From assembly GCA_002407905.1 (NCBI GenBank), contig DHPL01000012.1:31947-57022 (forward strand): a stretch of DNA of 25,076 nucleotides, written 5' to 3'. How positions within the stretch are numbered: the stretch's first letter is position 1; every line of letters starts with the position of its first letter. This stretch comes from Anaerolineaceae bacterium UBA5365 (GTDB taxonomy: Bacteria; Chloroflexota; Anaerolineae; Anaerolineales; Anaerolineaceae). The translations under genes and the position numbers were made by a program. The notes below the pieces were generated by a model. It was not told where the DNA came from, searched no databases, and worked only from the letters and a program-made list of their open reading frames with translations. Positions 16,489-24,294 of the stretch are shown in pieces.

Positions 16489-16580
16489 CAGAGAATATAT
16501 GGGAAGAGTCCGGCCAACCGGCACCGAAGGGGCAAGCCTCCAGCGAAACTCTCAGGTCAAAGAACCCAATTACCCTCTGG
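16489..16580 (+). ncRNA. glycine riboswitch, single aptamer
   Basis: The leader matches the glycine aptamer consensus. GGGAAGAG (16501-16508) faces ACTCTC, and the conserved core ACCGAAGGGGCAAGC lies at 16523-16537. CGAAACTCTCAGG is at 16544-16556, followed by the AAAGAACC loop and closing CCCTCTGG (16573-16580). CAGAG at 16489-16493 pairs exactly with CTCTG at 16575-16579 as P1. Only one aptamer is present, not the usual tandem pair. It precedes gcvH, as expected for a switch that couples glycine level to glycine cleavage. Confidence 0.93.
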
Positions 16581-16591
16581 AACTTCGGCAA

Positions 16592-16621
16592 CAGGGGCAC
16601 ATGGAAGCATGTGCCCTTATT
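16592..16621 (+). promoter_or_regulatory. expression-platform hairpin of the glycine riboswitch
   Basis: GGGCACATG (16595-16603) and CATGTGCCC (16608-16616) form a perfect 9-bp stem with loop GAAG, followed by TTATT, a weak terminator tail. CAGGGG (16592-16597) can instead pair with CCTCTG (16574-16579), which overlaps the P1 strand, so two folds compete. The stem may be a terminator or the remnant ('ghost') P1 of a lost second aptamer. The gcvH Shine-Dalgarno (AGGAG, 16631-16635) is outside it. Confidence 0.6.
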
Positions 16622-16642
16622 CATATCAAAAGGAGCTAAAGC

Positions 16643-17029
16643 ATGGAATATCCAAAAGATCTGCATTACCTGAAAACCGACGAATGGGTCAAAATTGAAG
16701 ACGGCGTGGCCACCATCGGTATTTCTGACTACGCTCAGGACGCCTTGTCCGATGTTGTCTATGTTGAATTCGAACCCGATGCCGGCGACAAAGTGGAAGC
16801 TGGCGCTACTCTGGCCACCATCGAGTCCGTCAAGGCCGCTGCTGAGGTTGTTTTCCCCGTTGGCGGTGAAGTGCTTGAATTGAACACAGCCCTCGCGGAC
16901 AGCCCCGAGAAACTCAACGACGCCCCCTACGGCGACGGCTGGCTGGCAAAGGTGCAACTGGATGGCGAGCCGGATCTTTCCGGCCTGATGGATGCCGCCG
17001 CTTACGAAGAGTATTGCAAGGGCCGGTAA
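16643..17029 (+). CDS. gcvH: glycine cleavage system H protein
   Basis: A 128-residue lipoyl carrier that shuttles the aminomethyl group between the P, T and L proteins of the glycine cleavage complex. The lipoylation site is K64 within ESVKAAAEV (61-69). The surrounding VGISDYAQ-like (here IGISDYAQDALSDVVYVEF) and PYGDGWLAKV segments are classic. AGGAG at 16631-16635 precedes the ATG. It is the first gene under the glycine riboswitch and is followed after three bases by gcvPA. Confidence 0.97.
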   Translation: MEYPKDLHYLKTDEWVKIEDGVATIGISDYAQDALSDVVYVEFEPDAGDKVEAGATLATIESVKAAAEVVFPVGGEVLELNTALADSPEKLNDAPYGDGWLAKVQLDGEPDLSGLMDAAAYEEYCKGR

Positions 17030-17032
17030 TCC

Positions 17033-18388
17033 ATGTTTACACCCCACACCGAACATGATGTGGAGGTGATGCTTAAGCGAATCGGTGTAGCCAAAGTCGG
17101 GGATCTCTTTGAAAAGATCCCCGAAGCGTATCGCTACCCAAAACTTAACCTTCCCCCACAACTGACCGAAATGGAAGCCCTGGCAGAACTGCAGGAAATT
17201 GCCGGCTCAAACGGCAGTACCCAGGACCTGCTCTGCTTCCTTGGCGCCGGCGCCTACGACCATTACATTCCCGCCGCGGTCGACAACCTCTTGCAGCGCG
17301 GCGAGTTTTATACCGCCTATACCCCCTACCAGCCCGAGATCAGCCAGGGCACCCTGCAAGCGATTTTTGAATACCAGAGCCTGCTGGCCCAGCTGACCGG
17401 GATGGCCATTTGCAATGCTTCGCATTACGATGGCGCCACTGCCGCCGCCGAAGCGGTGATCATGGCCTACGGGCACTTCCGCCAGAAGCGCAAGAAGGTC
17501 TTGGTCTCCCGCGCAGTCAACCCGCAGTACCGCGCTGTGATGCGCACCTACATGCAGGGCTCTCCCGAGCTCAAGATCACCGGCGACGAACCGGAAGTGG
17601 GCATCGATGCCGGCATGCAGGCTTTTATCGATCTGATCGATAACGATACCGCGCTGGTGATGGTGCAATACCCGGACTTTTTTGGCCGTGTGATCGACTA
17701 CAAACCCGTGATCGATGCCGTCCATGCTCAGGGCGCGCTGGTGGCCGTGGCCGTTAACCCCACTGCCCTCGGTGTGCTCACCCCGCCAGGTGAGATTGGC
17801 GCCGACATCGTCTTTGGTGAAGGCCAGCCTCTGGGCATCCCGCTCAGTTATGGCGGCCCCTACCTGGGCATCTACGCGATCAACGATGAACTCCTGCGCA
17901 AGCTGAGCGGGCGCCTGGTTGGCAGCACCACGGATGTGGAGGGCAACCTGGCCTACGTGCTCACGCTCACCGCGCGCGAGCAGCACATCCGCCGCGAGAA
18001 AGCCAGCAGCAACATCTGCACAAATCAGGGCCTGATGGCCTTGGCCTCCACCATTTACCTTACCCTCCTGGGCAAACATGGTCTGCAGCAGGTCGCCAAC
18101 CTGTGCTACCAAAAAGCGCATTACGCTGCCGGAGAACTGACCAAACTGCCAGGCTACGCCCTGCAATTTGGCGATACCCCCTTCTTCCACGAGTTCGTGG
18201 TCAAAACGCCTGGCAAGGTGGACCATCTGCTGGAGGACCTGCGCGGCTACGATATTCTTGGCGGCTACGACCTGGGCCAGGATTACCCAGAACTTGAAGG
18301 CTGCCTGATGGTGGCTGTAACGGAGAAAATGAGCAAAAACGATATTGACACGCTCATTGACGCTGTTGGTGAGGTGTCTCATGACTGA
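17033..18388 (+). CDS. gcvPA: glycine dehydrogenase (decarboxylating) subunit 1
   Basis: A 451-residue N-terminal half of the split P protein, which with GcvPB decarboxylates glycine using PLP and loads the aminomethyl group on the H-protein lipoyl arm. Diagnostic stretches are FLGAGAYDHYIPAAVDNLL, the FYTAYTPYQPEISQGTLQAIFEYQS block, ASHYDGATAAAEA, and REQHIRREKASSNICTNQGLMAL. The split form is common in Gram-positives, archaea, Thermotogae and Chloroflexota. Its TGA overlaps the start of gcvPB by eight bases, which fits equal synthesis of the two halves. Confidence 0.97.
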   Translation: MFTPHTEHDVEVMLKRIGVAKVGDLFEKIPEAYRYPKLNLPPQLTEMEALAELQEIAGSNGSTQDLLCFLGAGAYDHYIPAAVDNLLQRGEFYTAYTPYQPEISQGTLQAIFEYQSLLAQLTGMAICNASHYDGATAAAEAVIMAYGHFRQKRKKVLVSRAVNPQYRAVMRTYMQGSPELKITGDEPEVGIDAGMQAFIDLIDNDTALVMVQYPDFFGRVIDYKPVIDAVHAQGALVAVAVNPTALGVLTPPGEIGADIVFGEGQPLGIPLSYGGPYLGIYAINDELLRKLSGRLVGSTTDVEGNLAYVLTLTAREQHIRREKASSNICTNQGLMALASTIYLTLLGKHGLQQVANLCYQKAHYAAGELTKLPGYALQFGDTPFFHEFVVKTPGKVDHLLEDLRGYDILGGYDLGQDYPELEGCLMVAVTEKMSKNDIDTLIDAVGEVSHD

Positions 18389-19853
18389 ACCTACCGTTTA
18401 TGAACTGACTGTACCCGGACGCGTTGGCTTTAAATTCCCCGCCAGCGACGTGCCCCAGGTGGATCTGCCCGCCGGCTTCGAACGCGAAGAGCTGCCCTTG
18501 CCGGAAATGAGCGAACTGGATGCCGTACGCCATTTCACCCGCCTCTCACAGCTTAACTACGCCATCGACCTCGGCTTTTACCCCCTGGGTTCCTGTACAA
18601 TGAAGTACAACCCCAAGATCAACGAAGTCACCAGCCGCCTCGCAGGCTTTGGCCTGACCCATCCCCGCCAGCCGGAAGATACCGTTCAGGGCAACCTCTA
18701 CCTGATGTACACCCTGCAGGAATGGCTTAAGGAGATCGGTGGATTTGCCGGCGTTACCCTGCAGCCCGCCGCGGGCGCCCAGGGCGAACTGGCCGGCTCG
18801 CTGATCATCCGCAAATACCATGTGGATCGCGGCGATACCCAGCGCACGCGCATGCTTATTCCGGATTCAGCCCACGGCACCAACCCGGCCACCAGCGCGA
18901 TGATCGGCTTCGACGTTGTGGCCCTGCCCAGCGACGAGCGCGGCAATGTGGACCTTGAAGCCCTCAAGAGCCTCTGCGACGACCGCCTGGCCGGCCTGAT
19001 GCTCACGAACCCCAATACTTTAGGCCTCTTCGACGAGAACGTCGCGGAAGTAGTGCGCATCGTGCACGCGGCCGGAGGCCTGGTTTATGGCGACGGCGCC
19101 AACATGAATGCCTTGCTGGGTGTGTTCCGCCCCGGCGATTTGGGCATCGATGTATTGCATTACAACCTGCACAAAACCTTCAGCACCCCGCATGGCGGCG
19201 GCGGGCCGGGCAGCGGTCCGGTTGCCGTGAGCGAAGCGCTCCTGGATTATCTGCCGGAACCTGTGGTGAAAATCGTAGAAGAAGGTGATGACGAAACACC
19301 TCCGCTCTTCGGTTTCTACCGTCCTGCAAAAACCATCGGCCGCATGAAGGCCTTTCATGGTCATTTCGGCATGCACGTTCGGGCATACACCTACATCGCC
19401 ATGCTCCAGCAGGAAGGCCTGCGGGACATCGCTGAGAAGGCTGTGCTGAACGCCAATTACCTCATGCACCGTCTCAAGGACACTTACACCCTGCCCTATA
19501 AACGCACTTGCATGCACGAGTTTGTGCTGGAAGGGGTTTGGAAGGATGTTCCGGAGATCCATGCTTTGGATATTGCCAAGCGGCTGATGGATTACAAGTT
19601 CCATCCGCCCACGAACTACTTCCCGCTGAATGTCCATGAGGCGCTGATGATCGAGCCCACGGAAACGGAAAACCTGGAAACCCTCGATTCCTTTGCCGAT
19701 GCCATGCTTAAGATCGCGGAGGAAGCCCGCACCAATCCGGAATTGCTCAAAAACGCCCCGCACAATACACCCGTGCGGCGCGCCGATGAGCTCAAGGCAG
19801 CCAAAGACCTGGTGCTGTGCTGCTACCCCATGGATGAACTGCAGTCAAAATAA
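18381..19853 (+). CDS. gcvPB: glycine dehydrogenase (decarboxylating) subunit 2
   Basis: A 490-residue C-terminal half of the split P protein carrying the PLP lysine, K265 in YNLHKTFSTPHGGGGPGSGP. Other family stretches are YPLGSCTMKYNP (67-78), PDSAHGTNPATSAM (161-174), and a C-terminal MIEPTETE near the substrate channel. I chose the ATG at 18381, which has GAGGTG upstream and lies inside the end of gcvPA. The frame extends 12 codons further upstream within gcvPA without support. The operon ends here at a strong terminator. The T protein (gcvT) and dihydrolipoamide dehydrogenase are not in this cluster. Confidence 0.97.
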   Translation: MTEPTVYELTVPGRVGFKFPASDVPQVDLPAGFEREELPLPEMSELDAVRHFTRLSQLNYAIDLGFYPLGSCTMKYNPKINEVTSRLAGFGLTHPRQPEDTVQGNLYLMYTLQEWLKEIGGFAGVTLQPAAGAQGELAGSLIIRKYHVDRGDTQRTRMLIPDSAHGTNPATSAMIGFDVVALPSDERGNVDLEALKSLCDDRLAGLMLTNPNTLGLFDENVAEVVRIVHAAGGLVYGDGANMNALLGVFRPGDLGIDVLHYNLHKTFSTPHGGGGPGSGPVAVSEALLDYLPEPVVKIVEEGDDETPPLFGFYRPAKTIGRMKAFHGHFGMHVRAYTYIAMLQQEGLRDIAEKAVLNANYLMHRLKDTYTLPYKRTCMHEFVLEGVWKDVPEIHALDIAKRLMDYKFHPPTNYFPLNVHEALMIEPTETENLETLDSFADAMLKIAEEARTNPELLKNAPHNTPVRRADELKAAKDLVLCCYPMDELQSK

Positions 19854-19868
19854 GCAGTATCCGATTCG

Positions 19869-19901
19869 AACAGGCCCCGAGTTTCGGGGCCTGTTTTTTT
19901 T
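19869..19901 (+). terminator. strong rho-independent terminator after gcvPB
   Basis: AACAGGCCCCGA (19869-19880) and TCGGGGCCTGTT (19884-19895) form a perfect 12-bp stem with loop GTT, followed by eight T residues. It lies 16 bases after the gcvPB stop, between converging genes. Confidence 0.95.
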
Positions 19902-19914
19902 CAAAGACGTAAAC

Positions 19915-22539
19915 CTAGTAAGTCTCCAGTTTGAGGGTCTCGATAATATTAGTGCGGCTGGCGCGCTTGCCTGCCCCCAGCATGGTGATGCCCACCACGA
20001 TAAACACACCCACTACCGCGATGCCCATCGCCTTCCATGGAATAAGCCACCCGATATCGAACGAACGCCGGATGGCCATGTTGAGCAGGTAGTTCAGCAG
20101 CAAACTTACTGGCAGGCCGATAAGCAGGGCATGCAGGCCGTAGAAGAACACCTCGAAACGAATCATGCGGTCAAATTTGGCCGGTGTCATGCCCACAGAA
20201 CGCAGCACCGCGAACTCACGCTGGCGCAGCGCCACATTGGAGAGCACCGTATTGAAAACGTTGGATAAACCCACCAGCGTGATCAGCACGACGAAACCAT
20301 AGAAAAAGACCTGGACAAAGATGCGCAGATTGTTCGAGCTTTTCTGATACATTTCGAAATCCGTGAGGCTCAAAGCGCCCACGCTCATTTCTTTTTGCGT
20401 GGCCTCGACGGCATCGACGATGGCCGTGGTATCAGCGCCGTCCAGGTAGAGGGTCTGCCAGCCGGTTAAATCCGGTGAGTAGTCCGGACCAGCCCAGCTT
20501 AAGTAGGCGTCTTTTTCGGCTACCAGGTTGATCGAGTCTGGGGAATAGCCCCCGCCCACACCCTGCGGGAGTTTGTCGGCGATAGCCGTCACAAGCATCT
20601 TTCCCGGAAGGTTCTGAGGTGCTTCGTCCCGCGCGGGCAGGGCCGCTAAGTGCTGGCCGCGGGTGATGAGCCAGGCACGCTCATTGGATTCTCCAACGGG
20701 CGGATTCACCAGAACCACTGGCAAGTCGCCCCCCTGGCCGGGGGTATAGGCCAGGTCGAGTTGCTCACGCGCCAGGTATTTGGCAAATTCCGGTGCGCTA
20801 AGTAATTGGAGCGTGACATTCAGGCTCAATTCTGCCGCATCAGGGTCAGGCCCGTAACTTTGCAGCGGTATCTGGGGGTTACGGGTCACATCCCTCGCGG
20901 GCAGGGCTAAAAAGTCCATATAGGTGGTCACGCTGTCTGAAACCTCAGGTAATGCACGCACACGGGCCATAAATGCCTCCTGTGCCTCCGCGGTGACCCC
21001 CTCGCCCCACAGGGATACTGAAACGGGGAAATCGAAATCCACGATGAGCGTACTCGTAGCCCCCAGGCTCAGGTCTGCCAACCCACTCAGCACAATGTAA
21101 ATCACGATGCTGATCACCAGGGAGAAAACCGTGGTCCTGAAACGGCTGCCGCTGCGCTTGATGCTTTTATGGGCCAGGCTGCCTTCAAAACCGAATAAGC
21201 GGTTGATCCAGAACGGTGTTTTCACCTGCCCAGGTCTAATGGTGTAGTCCTGGGCCTGGCGCAGGGCTTCGATGGCCGAAACTCTTGCCGCGCGGTTGGC
21301 CGGGCGGCGCGCTGAAAAAAAGATCACCAGAGCTGCCAGCGCCACCGCGATCAAAATCGCTGCAGGGGTTACTACCAGGTTGAGCTTGCCGCGGCTATCC
21401 GGGCTGATGACGTCTTGAAGCAGCGGACCCATAGCCTTAAACGTGACCCAAATGCCCAAAATGCCCGCCAGGATCCCCAGGGGGATTCCCAGCATACCGA
21501 TGCGGGCGGCCTCGGTGTAAATGGCGGCCCGTTTTTGCTCCTTAGTTGCCCCCACACTGGCCAGCATGCCAAACTGTCGGCCGCGCTCCAGAAGCGAAAT
21601 AGCGAAGGCGTTATGGATCAAGGAGACTGAAGCCACAACGATCATCGTCAGCAGGATTGCGCCAATGATTCCCAGGGTCATTTGGTTACGGTCGCTAAGT
21701 AAACCGTAATATCTTAAGACGTCCCGGTTAAACTCCAGTTTGATAGGGTTGAGGCCGAGGGTTTCAGCAAGTTGGTTCGCTTGGATGTTTGCCTGTTTGT
21801 TCACCTTTTTCCAAAGCACGTTCACATCCACCTTAGCGTCAGGCGGCAGAGTTTGCGGGTCGAGCGCCGTAAAGAGGTAAAACCCGGGGCTGTTATACAT
21901 CTCCATGCTGGGCTTTTGCATGATGCCCACCACGGTCACATTTTTTTCCGCGCCAGTAAGGCGGAACTGTTCCAGGGGCATATCTTGGGAATAGCCGCCG
22001 GAAAACCAGTTGCTCTGGCTTAGGATCACCTCCGGGCTTTCAGCTGTGGCAGGCAGGTAACGCTGGCCTAATTCCAATTTCACGCTATCCCCCAGGCCCA
22101 CGTGCGCGCCGCCCGTTAATTGCGCCTCTTCTGAGAGCAGCACTTCACTATCGTTTTGGGGCATCCGGCCTTCCACCAACTTGGGTGGAAATTGCTGAAA
22201 TGCCACAGGGTCCAAACCCGCCAAAAAGAAGTAGGGCCGTTCAGCGATATTAGCCTGCTCAATTTCGGCGTAACCGTAGGGCAGCACTACGCCAAAACGG
22301 TCCGTCGTGCTTTCTTCAGCGAACAAGGGCAGTTGAGCTGCCGCTACGCCTGGGTAACGCACGTGCCAATTCCCACTCCGCTGGATTTCGGCTTGCTGCA
22401 TCATGTCCAGAAAAGAAGCGATCAGAATTGGGATCGCGGTGATCATCGCCACGGAAACGATCACGCCCATGATGGTTGCCATGGTACGGGACTTATTCTG
22501 TTTTAGATAAAGCCCGGTGATGCGGCTGATAATGTTCAT
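19915..22539 (-). CDS. ABC transporter permease with two FtsX domains
   Basis: An 874-residue permease with an internally duplicated plan. TM1 (about 20-43) is followed by an extracytoplasmic domain (45-285) and TM2-4 (about 288-310, 346-368, 390-410). TM5 (about 468-488) is followed by a second extracytoplasmic domain (490-735) and TM6-8 (about 740-760, 798-820, 838-858). The FtsX-type cytoplasmic loop appears twice, as RQFGMLASVGATKEQ (321-335) and REFAVLRSVGMTPAK (near 774-788). Such MacB/LolC-like proteins act by mechanotransmission rather than classical import, often exporting or detaching peptides, lipids or antibiotics at the membrane. The ATG overlaps the ATPase stop by four bases (ATGA). 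The substrate is unknown. Confidence 0.9.
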   Translation of the reverse strand: MNIISRITGLYLKQNKSRTMATIMGVIVSVAMITAIPILIASFLDMMQQAEIQRSGNWHVRYPGVAAAQLPLFAEESTTDRFGVVLPYGYAEIEQANIAERPYFFLAGLDPVAFQQFPPKLVEGRMPQNDSEVLLSEEAQLTGGAHVGLGDSVKLELGQRYLPATAESPEVILSQSNWFSGGYSQDMPLEQFRLTGAEKNVTVVGIMQKPSMEMYNSPGFYLFTALDPQTLPPDAKVDVNVLWKKVNKQANIQANQLAETLGLNPIKLEFNRDVLRYYGLLSDRNQMTLGIIGAILLTMIVVASVSLIHNAFAISLLERGRQFGMLASVGATKEQKRAAIYTEAARIGMLGIPLGILAGILGIWVTFKAMGPLLQDVISPDSRGKLNLVVTPAAILIAVALAALVIFFSARRPANRAARVSAIEALRQAQDYTIRPGQVKTPFWINRLFGFEGSLAHKSIKRSGSRFRTTVFSLVISIVIYIVLSGLADLSLGATSTLIVDFDFPVSVSLWGEGVTAEAQEAFMARVRALPEVSDSVTTYMDFLALPARDVTRNPQIPLQSYGPDPDAAELSLNVTLQLLSAPEFAKYLAREQLDLAYTPGQGGDLPVVLVNPPVGESNERAWLITRGQHLAALPARDEAPQNLPGKMLVTAIADKLPQGVGGGYSPDSINLVAEKDAYLSWAGPDYSPDLTGWQTLYLDGADTTAIVDAVEATQKEMSVGALSLTDFEMYQKSSNNLRIFVQVFFYGFVVLITLVGLSNVFNTVLSNVALRQREFAVLRSVGMTPAKFDRMIRFEVFFYGLHALLIGLPVSLLLNYLLNMAIRRSFDIGWLIPWKAMGIAVVGVFIVVGITMLGAGKRASRTNIIETLKLETY

Positions 22540-23219
22540 TGCCGCACACTTTCGTCCGAGGCGATCCGCCCATCCACCAGGCTGATGATGCGGTCGGCTT
22601 GCATGGCGATTTTTTCATCGTGGGTGACCACCAGCAAAGTCTGGTTGTACTTCTTATTGCTCAATTTGAGCAGCTCCACGATATCCGTGCTGTTTTTGGA
22701 ATCCAAATTGCCGGTAGGCTCATCTGCCAGCAGCAAGGCCGGGCTATTGACCAGGGCCCGCCCGATGGATACCCGCTGCTGTTGGCCGCCCGAGAGCTGA
22801 TTGGGCAGGTTGTTGACCCGGTCTGTCAGACCGAGCGTCCGCACGATATCATCCAGGTGCTTGGCGTCTGGCTGGCGGCCATCCAAAAGCTGGGGCAGGG
22901 CGATGTTCTCGCTCACATTCAGAACAGGAATGAGGTTATAGAATTGGTAGATCAGGCCGATCTGCCGGCGGCGGAAAATCGCCAGCTTGGTCTCATCCAG
23001 CTCGAAAACATCCACGTTGTCAATAAAGACCTTGCCCGAACTGGGGTTATCCACTCCGCCAAGGATGTGCAATAAAGTGGACTTGCCTGAGCCGCTTGGC
23101 CCAGTGATGGCAATGAACTCCCTACGCTTGGCACTGAAGCTGATATTGTCCAGCGCTTTGACGGTAGTTTCGCCGCTGCCATAAATTTTGCTAAGGTTGC
23201 GCACAGATAGAATTTCCAT
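22536..23219 (-). CDS. ABC transporter ATP-binding protein, MacB/LolD type
   Basis: A 227-residue ATPase partner of the FtsX-type permease. It has Walker A GPSGSGKS (40-47), Q-loop Q92, signature LSGGQQQR (142-149), Walker B LLLADEPTGNLDSKNS (163-178, catalytic E167) and switch His in VVTHDE. The LSGGQQQR and DEPTGNLDS forms are characteristic of the LolD/MacB/BceA group. AAGGAG at 23230-23225 precedes the ATG. It is co-transcribed with the permease and preceded by the kinase gene with a 77-base gap holding tandem repeats. Confidence 0.94.
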   Translation of the reverse strand: MEILSVRNLSKIYGSGETTVKALDNISFSAKRREFIAITGPSGSGKSTLLHILGGVDNPSSGKVFIDNVDVFELDETKLAIFRRRQIGLIYQFYNLIPVLNVSENIALPQLLDGRQPDAKHLDDIVRTLGLTDRVNNLPNQLSGGQQQRVSIGRALVNSPALLLADEPTGNLDSKNSTDIVELLKLSNKKYNQTLLVVTHDEKIAMQADRIISLVDGRIASDESVRQ

Positions 23220-23246
23220 ACTTACTCCTTGGTTAGTGTCAACCTT

Positions 23247-23280
23247 AGTCTAGGATACCTGCGTGACAGGGCGGTGACAA
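23247..23280 (-). promoter_or_regulatory. candidate promoter of the ABC ATPase-permease pair
   Basis: Read on the - strand, TTGTCA (23280-23275) and TATCCT (23257-23252) are 17 bp apart. Alternatively TAGACT (23252-23247) could be the -10, with the repeat array ending 10 bp upstream in place of a -35, as in PhoB-activated promoters. Both options leave a short leader with a Shine-Dalgarno. The sequence does not decide between them. Confidence 0.4.
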
Positions 23281-23290
23281 CACGGTGACG
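23263..23290 (-). promoter_or_regulatory. three direct repeats with 11-bp period, probable response-regulator site
   Basis: On the + strand GTGACA (23263-23268), GTGACA (23274-23279) and GTGACG (23285-23290) recur every 11 bp. Read towards the ABC genes they are CGTCAC, TGTCAC, TGTCAC. OmpR/PhoB-type regulators bind such tandem sites one helical turn apart (compare the pho box core TGTCA with 11-bp period). An inverted copy TTGTCAC lies at 23294-23300 next to the kinase stop. Confidence 0.7.
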
Positions 23291-23296
23291 TTTTTG

Positions 23297-24292
23297 TCAC
23301 ACGATTTGTTTGTAAAAGCGAACGATGAAAGTCGTCCCCTGACCTGGAGTGCTTTCCACGCTGATGCTGGCATTCTGGGCTTTGAGAATACTTTGCGCAA
23401 GCGCCAGGCCGATGCCGATACTGCCGGGTTTGCTGTTTTTTCCGCGATAAAAGCGCTGGAAGAGGCGCGGAAGATCTTCGGCGTCAATGCCCTCACCTTC
23501 GTCCTGGATCCTGATTTCAGTATAGATGGGACTCTCCTGCACGTGCACATGAATGGTGGAACCCGGGGGACTATGCTCCAGGGCGTTCTTGAACAGATTG
23601 CCAAAGGCCTCCGCGGCCCAGGCGCCGTCAACCAAGAGGTCGGCCTTGCCAGCATGGGTTACGCTGACGTCCTGGATTTCCAGTGGTATCTGCAGCGGCT
23701 CAAGGGCTCGTTCAATCAGGAGCTGACTATCCAGGATGCCTTTATTGAATTCAATGGCACCGGCATCCAGCTGCGAGAGCTTGAGCAGGTTGCTTACCAG
23801 CCACTGCAGGCGGTCCACCTGGGTTTGCACCGTGCGCAGGCATTCAACACGCTTATCTTGCGGCAGATCTGGCTGCCGCAGGAGGTCGGCCATCACCCCC
23901 AGGGAGGTCAAGGGCGTGCGCAGTTGGTGACTGATGTCTGAAAGCGAGTCGGCTAGAAAACGCTTGTCTTTGGCCAGCAAACCAGCCTGCTCGCGCAGGG
24001 CCATCGTAACCTTGCCCAACTCATCTTCCAGGATACTTAATTCGCCCTCGCGGTAAGCCTCCAGGTTCAGGCGGTAGTCGCCTTGCGCCACGCGCCTCAG
24101 CTCATTGGCCAGGCCGGCCATGGTTTGGTAGCGCCGCCAGGTGTAGGCAAGGTTGGAGGCCAGGAGCAGGACGCCCAAACCCAAAGCCAGCCAACCAGCC
24201 TGAGGGCTCAGGCTGAAACCAATGGCCGCCGCAATGAGCGCGACAAGACCTTGCAGAATCACAAGCCCAAGCAATTCCCGGTTGCGCAGCAA
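23297..24292 (-). CDS. sensor histidine kinase with minimal extracellular part
   Basis: A 331-residue kinase: TM1 about 7-27, a loop of only some five residues, TM2 about 33-52, a HAMP-like linker (55-105), the phospho-acceptor helix with H122 in ISHQLRTPLT, and an ATPase domain with N-box NLFKNALEHSP, G1 DEGEGI and G2 GIGLALA. The near absence of an outside domain is the hallmark of intramembrane-sensing kinases such as BceS. Those usually receive their signal from an ABC permease, which here is encoded just downstream. The start is a TTG two bases after the regulator stop, with AAGGCGG in the regulator's last codons as ribosome binding site. Confidence 0.92.
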   Translation of the reverse strand: MLRNRELLGLVILQGLVALIAAAIGFSLSPQAGWLALGLGVLLLASNLAYTWRRYQTMAGLANELRRVAQGDYRLNLEAYREGELSILEDELGKVTMALREQAGLLAKDKRFLADSLSDISHQLRTPLTSLGVMADLLRQPDLPQDKRVECLRTVQTQVDRLQWLVSNLLKLSQLDAGAIEFNKGILDSQLLIERALEPLQIPLEIQDVSVTHAGKADLLVDGAWAAEAFGNLFKNALEHSPPGSTIHVHVQESPIYTEIRIQDEGEGIDAEDLPRLFQRFYRGKNSKPGSIGIGLALAQSILKAQNASISVESTPGQGTTFIVRFYKQIV

Positions 24293-24294
24293 GT

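Noticed and set aside
16397..16639. Small open frames running through the glycine riboswitch leader
   Set aside because: The bases are explained by the conserved aptamer and its hairpin. No ribosome binding site or protein similarity is visible.
17207..18382. Long open frame (391 codons) on the - strand opposite gcvPA
   Set aside because: Shadow of a highly conserved gene, with a composition rich in His, Val and Gln typical of antisense frames.
23237..23242. Perfect TTGACA on the - strand just before the ABC ATPase gene
   Set aside because: A -10 at the proper distance would lie inside the coding sequence after the start codon, so it cannot be that gene's -35.
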